Assembly (NCBI GenBank): GCA_963555705.1
Contig: OY743170.1
Span: 11,695,096-11,759,095, forward strand
DNA: 64,000 nt
Direction: 5' to 3'
DNA from: Ligustrum vulgare
Taxonomy: Eukaryota > Streptophyta > Magnoliopsida > Lamiales > Oleaceae
In this document: positions 1 through 10,146 of the stretch, in pieces
Layout: each line of letters starts with the position of its first letter
Numbering within the stretch: the first letter of the stretch is position 1
Translations under genes and position numbers: made by a program
The notes under the pieces: model-generated
The model's input: the letters and a program-made list of their open reading frames with translations, nothing else
Databases searched by the model: none
Told to the model about the DNA's origin: nothing

Positions 1-218
1 TAATGAAGAGGAAAACGCACTCTCGAGAGCTGTGGCTTCATCGGAAATGGACAGAGGAACTGCGTGGCCGATGGCAAGCAGTGGAGAAGCAGCGACACCG
101 CGGCTTTGGAAATGGACAGAGGTGCTGCGTGGCTGACGGCAAGCAGCGGAGAACAGGTTCGAGCGACGCTGCGAAGAGAAAGAGGTGGAGAGAGAGAGGG
201 GGAAAGGAAAAGGGGATT
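1..218. other. GC-richer flank with a short internal duplication, unidentified
   Basis: This stretch is markedly more GC-rich than what follows. It holds two diverged copies of a segment of about 65 bases, beginning with a GGAAATGGACAGAGG-type motif near 47 and 109. An ORF runs through it, but its composition (Arg, Lys, Trp, Gly) reflects the repeat and matches no family I know. It could be the edge of a host transcript or of another element beyond the window. Confidence 0.3.
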
Positions 219-221
219 TTA

Positions 222-387
222 GAGGCCGTTAGGTAACGTGATTTTTATATATTTTTTTATTTTTTTAAAGAATGTACGGTTTAAAAATATTTGAAAAGTA
301 AAAAATAATAGATTTAGACTAAAAATAGATGGTTGAGATTGAATTTGAAAAATTGTGATAAAAATTTTATCATTACCAAATAAGCTC
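222..387. mobile_element. Tourist-like (PIF/Harbinger) MITE candidate
   Basis: The ends are imperfect inverted repeats (left GAGGCCGTTAGGTAACG, right end read inward GAGCTTATTTGGTAATG). They are flanked by the trinucleotide TTA at 219-221 and 388-390, the duplication typical of PIF/Harbinger elements. The interior is AT-rich and non-coding, 166 bp in all. The inverted repeats match at only about two thirds of positions, so the call is tentative. Confidence 0.45.
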
Positions 388-489
388 TTAGTTAAATGGA
401 TTTGGCAGAGGATAACTTTAATAAAATGGACAATTCTGTTAAAATGTCAGACTTATCCTTAATAAAAAGGACGGTTTATTTTATAAGAT

Positions 490-911
490 ATATATTCCCA
501 AATTTAGTCAGGTTGATATATTGCGGGACTTCTGATTATATTTATATTTTTTAATTTTTTAAGTTTTTCTAAAAATGTTTTATATTGTAATAATTTTTTA
601 AAAGATTTAGGATGATCGTTTTTAGTTATATATCCTAACGTTATTCCTTCTAAAACTTCTTCTTCTATATCTTCGTATTCTTCTATAATTTTATGGACTG
701 TATTTATATTTTTTGCTGTTTCAACATAATTAAATTCTATTCGGTTTAGGATAGCATAGTCAATATCTTCTTATATCTCTTTTAGTTTAGATTGTCCAAT
801 AAAATGTATATTTTTAGATTTTTCAATAATAGCTAATAAAAATGAAATTTCTTTGTTTTCTAAATATAATTTATGATCACAGTTATTAGAAATTGATACT
901 TCTGAAGTATC
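490..911 (-). pseudogene. Endogenous pararetrovirus fragment, 3' part of the TAV-like ORF
   Basis: The AT-rich minus strand reads as a degenerate Lys/Ile/Glu-rich coding sequence of the same style as 18,157-19,298. It ends exactly at the 5-bp duplication GTATC (907-911) that flanks the Tat retrotransposon, so it was contiguous with 18,157 before that insertion. With that segment the ORF would be near 520 codons, the usual size of a caulimovirid translation transactivator. I see no diagnostic transactivator motif, so the function comes from position, size and promoter context. The boundary near 490 is approximate. Stops are present, so it is not functional. Confidence 0.5.
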
Positions 912-1487
912 TGTACGACGAATTTCGAAGTATTATTAAAAAATACCGAAATTGTTACAAATTGAATTTTAAAAAATACAAGTGGACAGCTCTTATAAAT
1001 GCAAAAATTGCAAAATCCTCTGATTAACGATCTGCGTGTTTGAAGACAAGGGGCCGCGTGGCTTGATTCATGGACTTCTGAATTTGCTGAAAAACTTGAT
1101 TTGTTGAGAGATTGCTTGTTTGTCAACTGGAACTTGAAACTTGAATTTGAACTTTGGATTTGCACTTCGAATTGGACTTGCTTTGATTTGAAGAAAGCTT
1201 TGATCTTCTTGAATTTTGGACTTGACTTTAAGTTTGAGAGAATTTTTGTATTCTCCACCTACAATTTTTTTTTTTTTTTTTATGGACCAATGGTCCTATT
1301 TATAGAGAAAATTTTGTAATCACCTCATTTATTTAAATAAATAAAATGGTTAGGGTTTTGAAAAGTAGGATGGGCCTCATCCATGGACTTATTTTAGGTG
1401 GGCTTTTATGGACTTTATTTGTTTAATAAATTAATTGGACTATTAAATTTGATCCAATCCAATTAATAATTTTTTTAATGTCTACCA
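912..1487 (-). repeat. Tat1 3' LTR
   Basis: It is the same sequence as 17,544-18,156, with scattered substitutions and small indels (including a shorter poly-T region near 1265-1280). Its outer end is TGTACGACG after the duplicated GTATC. At the inner edge it reads TCTACCA where the other LTR has TCTACA, a one-base insertion. The visible divergence between the two LTRs means this insertion is clearly older than the Athila element in this window. Confidence 0.9.
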
Positions 1488-1502
1488 ATGCCCCCTCAAG
1501 AT
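1488..1502 (-). other. Tat1 polypurine tract
   Basis: On the minus strand the sequence just before the 3' LTR reads TTGAGGGGGCAT, a typical purine-rich plus-strand primer for a gypsy element. It adjoins the LTR start. Confidence 0.75.
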
Positions 1503-1990
1503 TTATTTATTTATTATGAAAATAAATAAATAGATAAATCTTGAAATTTGAAATTTGGTTTGAAATTTGTTTAAGATTAATACAAATAAATATGACATTG
1601 TATTAAACTATATCTCTTGAAAGAATTTGAAATTCACCAATTGTTTTAGAAAAATAGAACGTACTTACAAATCATTATCTTGTCAAGATTTTTATTTAAT
1701 TGGAGAATGAATTATATACAAGATTTATAATCCAAATCCTTCAATTCATGAGGTCCAAAAAGATTGAAATTTTTCACAATAATTTTTGTACCCAATCAAC
1801 ATCATAGACTACTTTTGATTTCAAGAAAAGTTAAAGAACAAAGAACAAAGAGAGAAAAGTGGGAAAATATTATCAATTTTTTTTTTCAAAAGTTTTCAAC
1901 AATTTGATTTTTTGAAAGGGACAACGAGGAGAAGGATTGGAACTTTGAAATATCACCAATAAAAGGTAATTTTTTTTTCCAATAATTAAC
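1503..1990. other. Tat1 non-coding spacer
   Basis: AT-rich DNA between the polypurine tract and the hairpin array, with no coding pattern on either strand. By position it is the 3' untranslated region of the retrotransposon and may contain the promoter of the antisense gene. I see no convincing TATA box. Confidence 0.5.
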
Positions 1991-2060
1991 TGGTTTCGGT
2001 CGAAACCAATCATTGATTGGTTTCTAAAGAAACCAATTAAATTGGTCTCGTGAGAAACCC
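1991..2060. repeat. Array of three GGTTTC/GAAACC tetraloop hairpins
   Basis: Three consecutive palindromes share nearly the same stem but have different 4-base loops: GGTTTC-ggtc-GAAACC (1991-2008), ATTGGTTTC-taaa-GAAACCAAT (2016-2037) and GGTCTC-gtga-GAAACC (2044-2059, one mismatch). Spacing is about 25 bases. They lie upstream of the antisense PMD gene. Confidence 0.8.
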
Positions 2061-2065
2061 ACGAA

Positions 2066-2066
2066 A

Positions 2067-2114
<48 letters not shown>
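2066..2114. repeat. (ATT)n microsatellite
   Basis: About fifteen uninterrupted ATT units run up to the minisatellite region. Confidence 0.95.
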
Positions 2115-2116
<2 letters not shown>

Positions 2117-2203
2117 TTAAAATGTACTTTGAAAATTTGGTAAATCTCTGGAATGTATCTTTTTAGATACCCTGCTAGATTTACTTTTACAGGTTGAAGA
2201 TTT

Positions 2204-2815
2204 TTGAAGACCTGAAAAATATGCGGAATGTATCATTTTGGATACTCCCCGACATAATAAAATTTTCAGGATGGAGACTTGGAAGACCTGAAAAATATGT
2301 GGAATGTATCCTTTTGGATACACCCCGGCATAATAAAATTTTCAGGATTGAAATTTGGAAGACTGAAAAATATGCGGAATGTATCCTTTTGGATACTCCC
2401 CGGCATAATAAAATTTTCAGGATTGAAATTTGGAAGACCTGAAAAATATGCGGAATGTATCATTTTGGATACTCCCCGGCATAATAAAATTTTCAGAATT
2501 GAAGATTTTGAAGACCTGAAAAATATGCGGAATGTATCTATTTGGATACTCCCCGACATAATAAAATTTTCAGGATTGAAGATTTTGAAGACCTGAAAAA
2601 TATGCGGAATGTATCCTTTTGGATACTCCCCGGCATAATAAATTTTTCAGGATTGAAGATTTTGAAGACCTGAAAAATATGCGGAATGTATCCTTTTGGA
2701 TACTCCCCGGCATAATAAAATTTTCAGGATTGAAATTTGGAAGACCTGAAAAATATGCGGAATGTATCTATTTGGATACTCCCCGGCATAATAAAATTTT
2801 CAGGATTGAAACGTT
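2204..2815 (+). repeat. Minisatellite of about 76-bp units with internal hairpins
   Basis: Eight tandem units of 75-80 bp, each starting GAAGACCTGAAAAATATG and containing a GTATCC-tttt-GGATAC hairpin (loop variants catt, tatt) followed by CCCCGGCATAATAAAATT. A further diverged copy lies at about 2120-2203. The array ends 60 bases before the start codon of the antisense PMD gene. ORFs through it on both strands are by-products of the repeat. Confidence 0.95.
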
Positions 2816-2875
2816 GATTTTTGATGATTTTTTTTATTTTTTTTTAATCCTATCTGCTGATTTTTTTTTTCAGGG

Positions 2876-5800
2876 ATGGCCAAACAAAATTCCAAAGACA
2901 AGAAAATTTTGAAATTACCTGAAGTTAAGGAATTTTATGATCCTGCACGGAAAAGTCAAATCATTTGCTTCCCCAAGGCTATTTTGAAGCTTCCATGCAA
3001 CTTGACAGGAGACTTTAAATTTACCATCCATAAGCCAATGACATACCCTTTTGTCCATGCAGTTCTTTTGCAGGGTATGGACATGTGTATTCTCAGTGTC
3101 AGCCAGAGGAATTCAAATCGTACTAGACATCCTTATTTGTGTCCTCCTCCGCATCACACTTCAAACACAACGTTCATTCCAAAAGCAATTATTTCTGAGA
3201 GAATTGATCAAAGGGAGATCAGATGGGGAAGTACAGTCCATTATCGTGGAGAGATTTCTTTCTTGTCGAAGTTTTGGGAATGGTCCCTTTGGATTCATAA
3301 GCTTCTCATCAAGAAAAATCTTCCTGAACTAGCTCATGCCGTTTACTCTGCCACTAAGGACTACTCTCGTCCCGACTCTATTTATCGAGCTCTTTGCGAA
3401 GTTTGGTGCTCGGAGACCAACACTTTTGTAACTGCCAATGGAGAGATCAGCATTTCACTTTGGGATATGCAAGAGATTACTGGACTTTCCATCAGGGGTG
3501 ATTATTACGAGGAGGTAGTACCAAGCCTTTTGGAACTAATAAACTCCCTCCCAGATCTTGCTTATATTTATTTAAGGCCTTTTCACTGATCGTTGACAAA
3601 AAGAAGAGTGAGCGGGTCCGCCACAGCGACTGGATTGATTTCTGGTTCAAAACTGATGATTGTGTTCCGAATCCAAGGAAAAGTAAAGCGTTTAAGCAGG
3701 CTATGGAAGCAAACCCATCTTCAGGAGATCAGTCAGTAGCCAAAGAAAAATTACAGAGACCTGTTTGCACAGAAACATTACACGATATTCTACACAGGGA
3801 CACGGACTACTGGAATACTTCTTTATCCGTTGAAGAACAAGAAGAGTTGGACATAGCAGCTTATCTTTCCCTTTGGCTCTGCCGTTTTATTTTTCCTTCT
3901 AGAGATGATTGTCTCAGGGTGGGAACTTTTAAATAGCTTCCAGAATGGCTACAAAATCAACTTACAGCTTGGTACCTCCCATCTTAGCTTGCATTTATAG
4001 AGGACTTACCTAGACAACAAATTGCGTGACTGGCCATGACATTGGATCAGTCAAATATACTTTTCTCGGACATTTTTTGTACGCTTGGGCTGCAACTTAT
4101 TTTGTTCGGGGCATCTATGCTAACGTTGACAAGAGCATTGGTCGTCCTATTATCCGAAGATATGCCGGGACTTTAAATGATTTCCAACATTGGGAGGTTG
4201 ATGCATTTGATTGTCGAGAACTCGTTCGCGAGAAAATGGACTCTAATGATTTTTCGTGGAATCCGATTTATTTACCTCATGGTGGTATACGCACAGATAA
4301 CAATGAAAGATCTATAGAGACTTCAGAGTTCATGATGAGTATCCGACCAGGGTTTCTTTCTTACCCTCGTGGTAATAACCTGTTTATTCTTGAAGCTTAC
4401 AATCCTCACAGATTTGCAAGACAACAAGACTTTAGGCAAACGATTCCAGGCTCACCAAAACCAATGATGTTTACAGCCAATGCGACCATGCTTGGTTATC
4501 TTTTACGCAGGTAGGGAGTAGATGCACATTTCATCTTTCGGGGCACATTGATGATATACAACTTCAAGTTGATCCATCATACGAAGCTTGGTGGGAAGAT
4601 AAAGTATATCCTGGTCTGAACAAGATTAAAGTGCAAGATTTATTGTCCAGCGAAGATAATAACTTTGTACTTGGTAAATCTCCATCTGCCCCCGAACAAA
4701 CAGGAAGTTATGATGCCCGTGAATTGGACTCCTCTTATGTAGATTGTCAAGCGACTCTTCGAAAGAGACCTCTGGATGTTCCAAATGAAAGAGGTATCAA
4801 GAAAATTAAAATAATACACTCTCGCATGGATCACACTTCCACTTCAGAACATGTAGAGAAGGTACATGAGCTCATTACAATTTCAGAAAGCAGTAGCTCT
4901 ATGAACCGAACACCTCAAACACTTGATGCCACACTTCCTTTAGAAAGCAGGAGTCCTAGAGATCAGGTAAGATTTATTTATCATTTAAATTTTTTTTGAA
5001 TGATAATTTACATCTCATTTGTCGTTTCGAATTTGAACTTCAGATTCCTCTTTCTCAAATATTGCGTCGGAAGCGAACAATACGACCTAAAGATTCTCAG
5101 GTTGTGGAGAATCCTAAGGAAGCTTGTTCTGAAACATTTAGACATGACTTGATTATCCCATATGTATCCTATGGCGATGAAAATTTGGATCTGTCGCCTC
5201 AAACACGAAACGCAGGTATACATCTTCATTTTTAGCCCATTCAATGCCCTAATAGATAGGTATTTAATTTCTTCAACTTTCTATTTGTTGTAGGATTTCC
5301 ACAAGTTCCTAAAGGGATGTTTTATCCAGCAGATCATCGTAATGAGAACCATGAGATGATTGGTGCACTTGATGAAATTTATGGCAACGATAGACATGAG
5401 CCTCCTTGCAAATACCCAAGAAATATTAATAACGGTGTCATATCACCTAATCAAGATGATCTTAATGATGAGGTGAATTCTGAGCCTTTGCGAGTTAGCA
5501 GTTCAGAGATTGGACAGGATACTTCGAATACCTCTCCTTTATTAGCATTACCAGCTCCAGGTCAGAAGATAAATAATTGTGAGACAACACCAATATGTTC
5601 TTCCATCTCTGGTCCTCTGCACAGATTTACCGAAGAATCTTCTTTCTTGAAGAATGCTCCACAAGAAGCCAAGATTAATTTCCTGCGGGCATTGTTTAAG
5701 GAAGCTTTGAAGCATGGTTTTTCCAACATTCGGACTTGGTGGAATGAAAGCAAATCAACTCTTCGAGATGTGATCATCAATCAATTTCGTGCAGATCCAA

Positions 5801-6165
5801 TGACTTTGATGAGACATATGGATGCATTTCTTGGAGGAGTTGACGTTTATCTTGCTAAAAGACAGCAGTAGTTGGAGTGTTTGACTGCAAAAGAAAAGGC
5901 TAAGCAGTTGAAATCTCTTGATATCCAGATAGCAGCAGGGAATTCCACTTGTTCTTCTTTGGAAGCTCGAATTAGTGATTTGGATTCAGAGCTGGGTAGA
6001 CTTCGTGATGAACTCCAAACTTGCCAGGAGAATACCAGTTCACTTGAGACGAAGAAGACCTCATTGGAGCAAGTGCAGGTTAAAGATACCACAATTGCAG
6101 GATCCATTGACCAAGAAAGGAAGACTCTTGAAGACAACTTCTTGCAGTTGATTGACAGTGATTGA
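2876..6165 (+). pseudogene. Antisense PMD-domain gene carried by Tat1 (frameshifted, with introns)
   Basis: The gene runs opposite to the retrotransposon. It starts at an ATG just after a polypyrimidine-AG (a likely 5'-UTR splice acceptor at about 2873). The product has a basic N-terminus, then a plant mobile domain: W-x-LL near residue 145, the DSIYRALCEVW helix, TNTFVTANGEISISLWD and TGLSIRGD. Later segments continue the domain (YTFLGHFLYAWAATYF near 4065, NPHRFARQQDF near 4403). A C-terminal coiled coil lies at 5872-6165. Two GT-AG introns are readable at about 4967-5042 and 5216-5293. Damage: a frameshift near 3565, breaks near 3935-4025, a frame change near 4514 and a TAG at 5869-5871. 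PMD proteins are associated with transposons and with host silencing factors of the MAIL/MAIN family. Its role here is unknown. It could be a captured host gene or a long-term Tat component. Confidence 0.82.
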
Positions 6166-6529
6166 TTAAGATAGAATGAAGACTTCTTCTTCTCTCTTTT
6201 TTTTTTTTTTTTTTTTGCTATGTTGAATGAACTTTGATTCATCAACATCATTCTTTATTAGAATTTTTTTTATTGCGTCTCTCTTGTACACTTTTTTTTT
6301 TTTTTTTTTTTTGCAAAGAAAGATTAATACACGAAAAATAGAAAGAATTTATTGATTTTGACTGAACTTGAATTTATAATTTCCATTCAAGTTGCCTACG
6401 TACCCAAAAGAGATCAAGTTAAAACGTAGTTCATTACAACAACATTTTTTTTGTTTATAGAGCCATTCACAGTTTATCCTCTTGCGAGCCAGGAGTAGTA
6501 CATTTAGGTACAACAAAACTTAAAGAACT
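6166..6529. other. Spacer between the convergent antisense gene and integrase end
   Basis: Two long poly-T runs (about 6198-6217 and 6291-6312) and AT-rich sequence. No coding potential. The antisense gene and gag-pol end tail to tail here. Confidence 0.6.
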
Positions 6530-7650
6530 TTAAGCGTAAAAACGCTTTAGGAATTTTCCGTTGATAGGTCCAATTTGCAGTCCATCTTTGTCAACGATCT
6601 TGTATGCTCCATTTGTGAACACGTGAGTAACAAGAAATAGACCATCCCATTTAGGTTGGAACTTGCCCCCAGTTTTTCTTGTGATTATGATTGGTCTGTG
6701 CACTGAAAGTACCATATCTCCTACTTGAAATGATCTTGGCCGCACCCTTTTGTTGAAGGACTTTGCCATACGAGCTTGATAACATTCCAAGTGCATTTGT
6801 GACTCTAATCTCTTCTCATCCAAAGCTTCTAGCTCCTCGAGTCGAAGACGGGCATTTTCTTCTGTTGTCAACCCTTCTTGAATAGCAATCCGCAATGATG
6901 GAATTTGGCATTCTAAAGGCAGGACAACTTCTACTCCATACACCAAAGCATAAGGGGTAGCTTGTGTCGGGGTCCGGTAAGTAGTGCGGTAAGCCCACAA
7001 GGCTTCTCCAATTCTTTCATGCCAGTCCCTTTTTTATTTAGACACAACTTTCTTCAACAGGTTGCACAGGGTCTTGTTTAATGCCTCTGCAAGTCCGTTG
7101 GCTGCTGCATTATACATGGAGGAATTGTATTGTCTGAACCCAAATTTAGCACATAAATTATTTATGTGGCTATTGCAGAAAGGCTTTCCATTATCAGTGA
7201 TGATGTGTCAAGGAACTCCATACCGATAAATGATTTGAACACGAATGAAAGCCGCAACATTTTCTTTCTTTACTTCCCTCAGCGGTACAGTTTCAGCCCA
7301 CTTGGAGAAATAATCAGTTCCAGCAAGGATGTATGAATGTCCAGCTGAAGATTTTGGAGTTATAGGTCCAATCACATCAAGGCCCCAAGCATCGAAAGGC
7401 CACGAGGCTATCGTCGGGTGCAATGGTTCCGGAGGCTGGTGGATGAAATTTGCATGGACTTGACAAGCTTCATATTTCCTTGCATAGTCCATAGAATCTT
7501 GAACCATGGTTGGCCAATAATAACCCATTCTTTTTATCCGAAAATGGAGCTTGGGCCCGGACTGATGAGCACCGCATATTCCAGAATGAGCTTCTTCAAG
7601 AACGTGTGATTTTTCCTCATTACTTAGGCATCGAAGGAAAACTCCATCAA
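6530..7650 (-). pseudogene. Tat1 integrase
   Basis: On the minus strand the zinc-binding HHCC module is visible (AHSGICGAHQSG, then CQVH), followed by the catalytic core with the WGLDVIGPI and DYFSKWAE motifs and by IITDNG. The C-terminal module (QVGDMVL, WDGLFLVTHVF, FLKRFYA) ends at a TAA next to 6530. Integrase would join cDNA to the host chromosome. Two in-frame stops break it: a TGA at about 7208 in place of an Arg codon just before the second Asp motif, and a stop near 7036 before the KRDW motif. The protein is therefore dead. It follows RNase H in the order expected for Ty3/gypsy. Confidence 0.88.
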
Positions 7651-7819
7651 ATGAACGTCGATAGAGTGTGTTCTTGTAGAATATGAAGCGAGAAGCACGC
7701 CTTCGGACTTCAGTCCTACGACGGGGATTGTCCGGTAACTTCTGATGTTGAAGATAATCAATTATTGGTTGCCTCCAATCAGTTTTTTCTTCATCGGAAA
7801 CTTCAACACTGTTGTTTTC

Positions 7820-8842
7820 TTACAGATTCTCTGGCAATAGTGGTGGAATAACCCATTTTTGAACAATTGACACCCGGTGGATAGACTCTTCATCTGATCT
7901 GGCTAGAACAGCAGCTAAATTGGCTAATGCATCAGCTTCTTTGTTTTCATTTCTTGGAACAAATTTGATTTGTATTGATTCAAACTGCTTCAAAAGTGTT
8001 GATGCGTACTCATGATATGGCTTTAGATCCAAATTTCTGACCTCATATTCAGATAGAAGCTGGTTGATTATCAACATAGAATCTCCAAAGACTTCTAATT
8101 GATTAATTCCCATGTCCAATGCAGTCTCCAAACCAATAATGAGAGCTTGATATTCTGCCATGTTATTGGAACACTTTTTTGTCAAAGCAAAGGCATATGG
8201 CATAACTTGATCATGGGGAGTGACAAATACGACTCCTGCTCCAGCACCGTACTTTCGAGCTGCCCCGTCAAAGAATAGCCTCCATGAAGGTACAACTTCA
8301 GTGTAAAAGACTTCTTCATCCGGAAGGTCTTCAGAGAGCTCCCATTCTTCCGGAATTGGATGATCAGCGAGAAAATCTGCTAATGCTTCTCCTTTAACAG
8401 CCTTTTGAGGAATAAAGTTGATGTCGAACTCCGATAATAGAAGTGCCCATTTTCCTATCCTTCCAGAAAGAATAGGCCTTGACATTATGTACTTTAATGG
8501 ATCCACCCTTGAGACTAGATTGATTGTGTGTGCTAACATATAATGCCTCAATTTCTTAGCTGCAAATATCAATGTCAAACACATCTTCTCAATTGGTGAG
8601 TACTTCAGTTCAGCACCTACTAATGTCCGACTCAGGTAATAGAGCGCATTCTCCTTTCCTTCATCGTTGTTTTGGACAAGTAGAGCACCTAGAGAATATT
8701 CTTGCGCTGCAACATAGAGAGTCAATGGCTTTCCAGGAGTTGGAGCTGTAAGCACTGGTGGGTGAGATAGATATTTCTTAATACTTTGAAAAGCATCACG
8801 ACATGCATCGTTCCATTCAAATGGTACATCTTTCTTTACCAA
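7820..8842 (-). pseudogene. Tat1 RNase H plus second archaeal-type RNase H
   Basis: The first part (about residues 5-130) is the RNase H tether region after RT (FEWNDACRDAFQSIKKYL, ALYYLSRTL, KLRHYMLAH). From about residue 185 a second RNase H-like domain follows, with FFDGAARKYG, MAEYQALIIGLE, VFGDSMLI and NKEADALANLA carrying the expected acidic residues. This duplicated RNase H is diagnostic of the Tat lineage. The frame closes at a TAA at 7820, in the linker before integrase. Upstream it joins RT at an internal deletion. Confidence 0.9.
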
Positions 8843-9345
8843 CCTATTGAATGGGTGACAACGACCAGCAACCTATTCAATCCAAAAGGCATGACCTTAT
8901 AACAGTATATCCCCTTAGGTGTGCGGAATGCTGTAAGCTCTTCATCTTTAGGATTCATTCGGATTTGATTGTACCCAGAAGATCCATCCATGAAAGAAAG
9001 AACCTCGTATCCAGTTGTTGCATCCACCATTAACTCTGTTATTGGAAGTGGAAAATCATCTTTAGGAAAAGCTTGATTTAGGTCTCGAAAGTCAACACAA
9101 ACTCGTAACTGTCCATTCTTCTTTTTGACAGGAACAATGTTAGCAATCCAAGTCGGATACTTAACTTCACGTATGAACCCAGCTTCAATGAGTTTGTTGA
9201 TTTCTACTTCAATTTGGGGAATCATTTCTGGCTGAAATCTTCTCTGAGGTTGCTTGATAGGACGAACTCCATGCTTTACTGCAAGATGACGCACAGCAAC
9301 TTTAGGATCCAGCCCTGACATTTCTTTGTAGGACCATGCAAACAC
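8836..9345 (-). pseudogene. Tat1 reverse transcriptase, catalytic centre deleted
   Basis: Fingers and early palm are clear: KYPTWIANIVPVKKKNGQLRV, VDFRDLNQAFPKDDFPLP, FMDGSSGYNQI and the MPFGL turn. Directly after MPFGL the sequence jumps to what is normally the linker to RNase H (AGRCHPFNRL). The YVDD catalytic box, thumb and connection (roughly 100 residues or more) are missing. The join has the short direct repeat AATAGGTTG on both sides. The 5' edge of this segment is cut by the hAT element at 9,359. The remainder of the coding sequence resumes at 13,210 as the residues before the LLQEY motif. Confidence 0.88.
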
Positions 9346-9358
9346 ATCCTTGTATTCT

Positions 9359-9470
9359 TGCTGGTGGCAATGGGCCGAGCCGAGCCGGCTCGGCCCATGG
9401 CTCGTAAAGCTCGGCTCGTTTGACCCTGTCCGAGCTCGGCTCGTTTAGCTCGTTTTTTTTTATTTATAAA
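9359..9470. repeat. hAT left terminus with subterminal GGCTCG repeats
   Basis: Terminal inverted repeat followed by several copies of GAGCCGAGC / GCTCGGCTCG in about 90 bases. AT-rich DNA without genes follows to about 10,140. Confidence 0.85.
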
Positions 9471-10146
9471 TATAAATAAGTCTTACCATTTATTTTTTTA
9501 AAAAAAAAACTTGTGAATCTTGTCTTACCGTTTTATGATCTTACATTGATTTAAATTTAGACTTAGTCGACAATCTAATTGATATCTAAAATATTTGAAA
9601 TCTTGAATATTAATATATTTAATATTATTGACAAAAATTCTTAATTAGTTATAACTTATAAGTTATAAATATAACTATAATATTAATAACTAATAAGTAA
9701 TAAGTTATGTATTAAATAAATTATTAATAACTTCATAAGTAAAAAAAACAATGTTTGTTAGTTATTAATATTATTAGAGAATTAAATTGAAAGTCGAAAT
9801 GATTAATTATAATTTATAAGTTTATAAATTATAAGTTATAACGTAAATAAAAACTTCTTCAAATAATCAAATATCCAATTATAATTTGAAAAGACAAAAA
9901 CGAAAATGAAGTAAATAAATTAAAATTTAAAAGGTTAAAAAAAAAAATTAAACCCTCCTCCTTTTTTCCGGGCTTGAGACCGGCTACTAAATAGTCTTAT
10001 TTGAATAATTGAATATTCAGTATTCAGTATTCTAGTAGGCGGAGTTAAAATTGTACACGAACAATTTGTTACGTGTACAATTTTTGTTTTGAAATCAAAA
10101 TTATATTTTATTTTATATGTATAATAAAGAAATTGAAAATGTAAAG
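9471..10146. other. hAT 3' non-coding region
   Basis: AT-rich, low-complexity sequence (repeated TTATAAGTTATA-like words) between the subterminal repeats and the transposase stop. No coding pattern. Confidence 0.6.

Noticed and set aside
3..236. 77-codon plus-strand ORF
   Set aside because: Composition follows a local duplication, there is no recognised domain, and its 3' end runs into a MITE candidate.
860..1319. ORFs on both strands in the left Tat1 LTR
   Set aside because: They lie wholly inside an LTR and recur at 17,390-18,002, the other LTR. The Phe/Leu/Ser-rich peptides come from pyrimidine-rich sequence.
2204..2815. CRISPR-like array
   Set aside because: The repeats are contiguous without unique spacers, in a plant genome, inside a retrotransposon.
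2117..2912. Repetitive ORFs over the minisatellite
   Set aside because: The unit length lets all frames stay open for a few units. Both strands give similar repeats, so a repeat protein is not supported.
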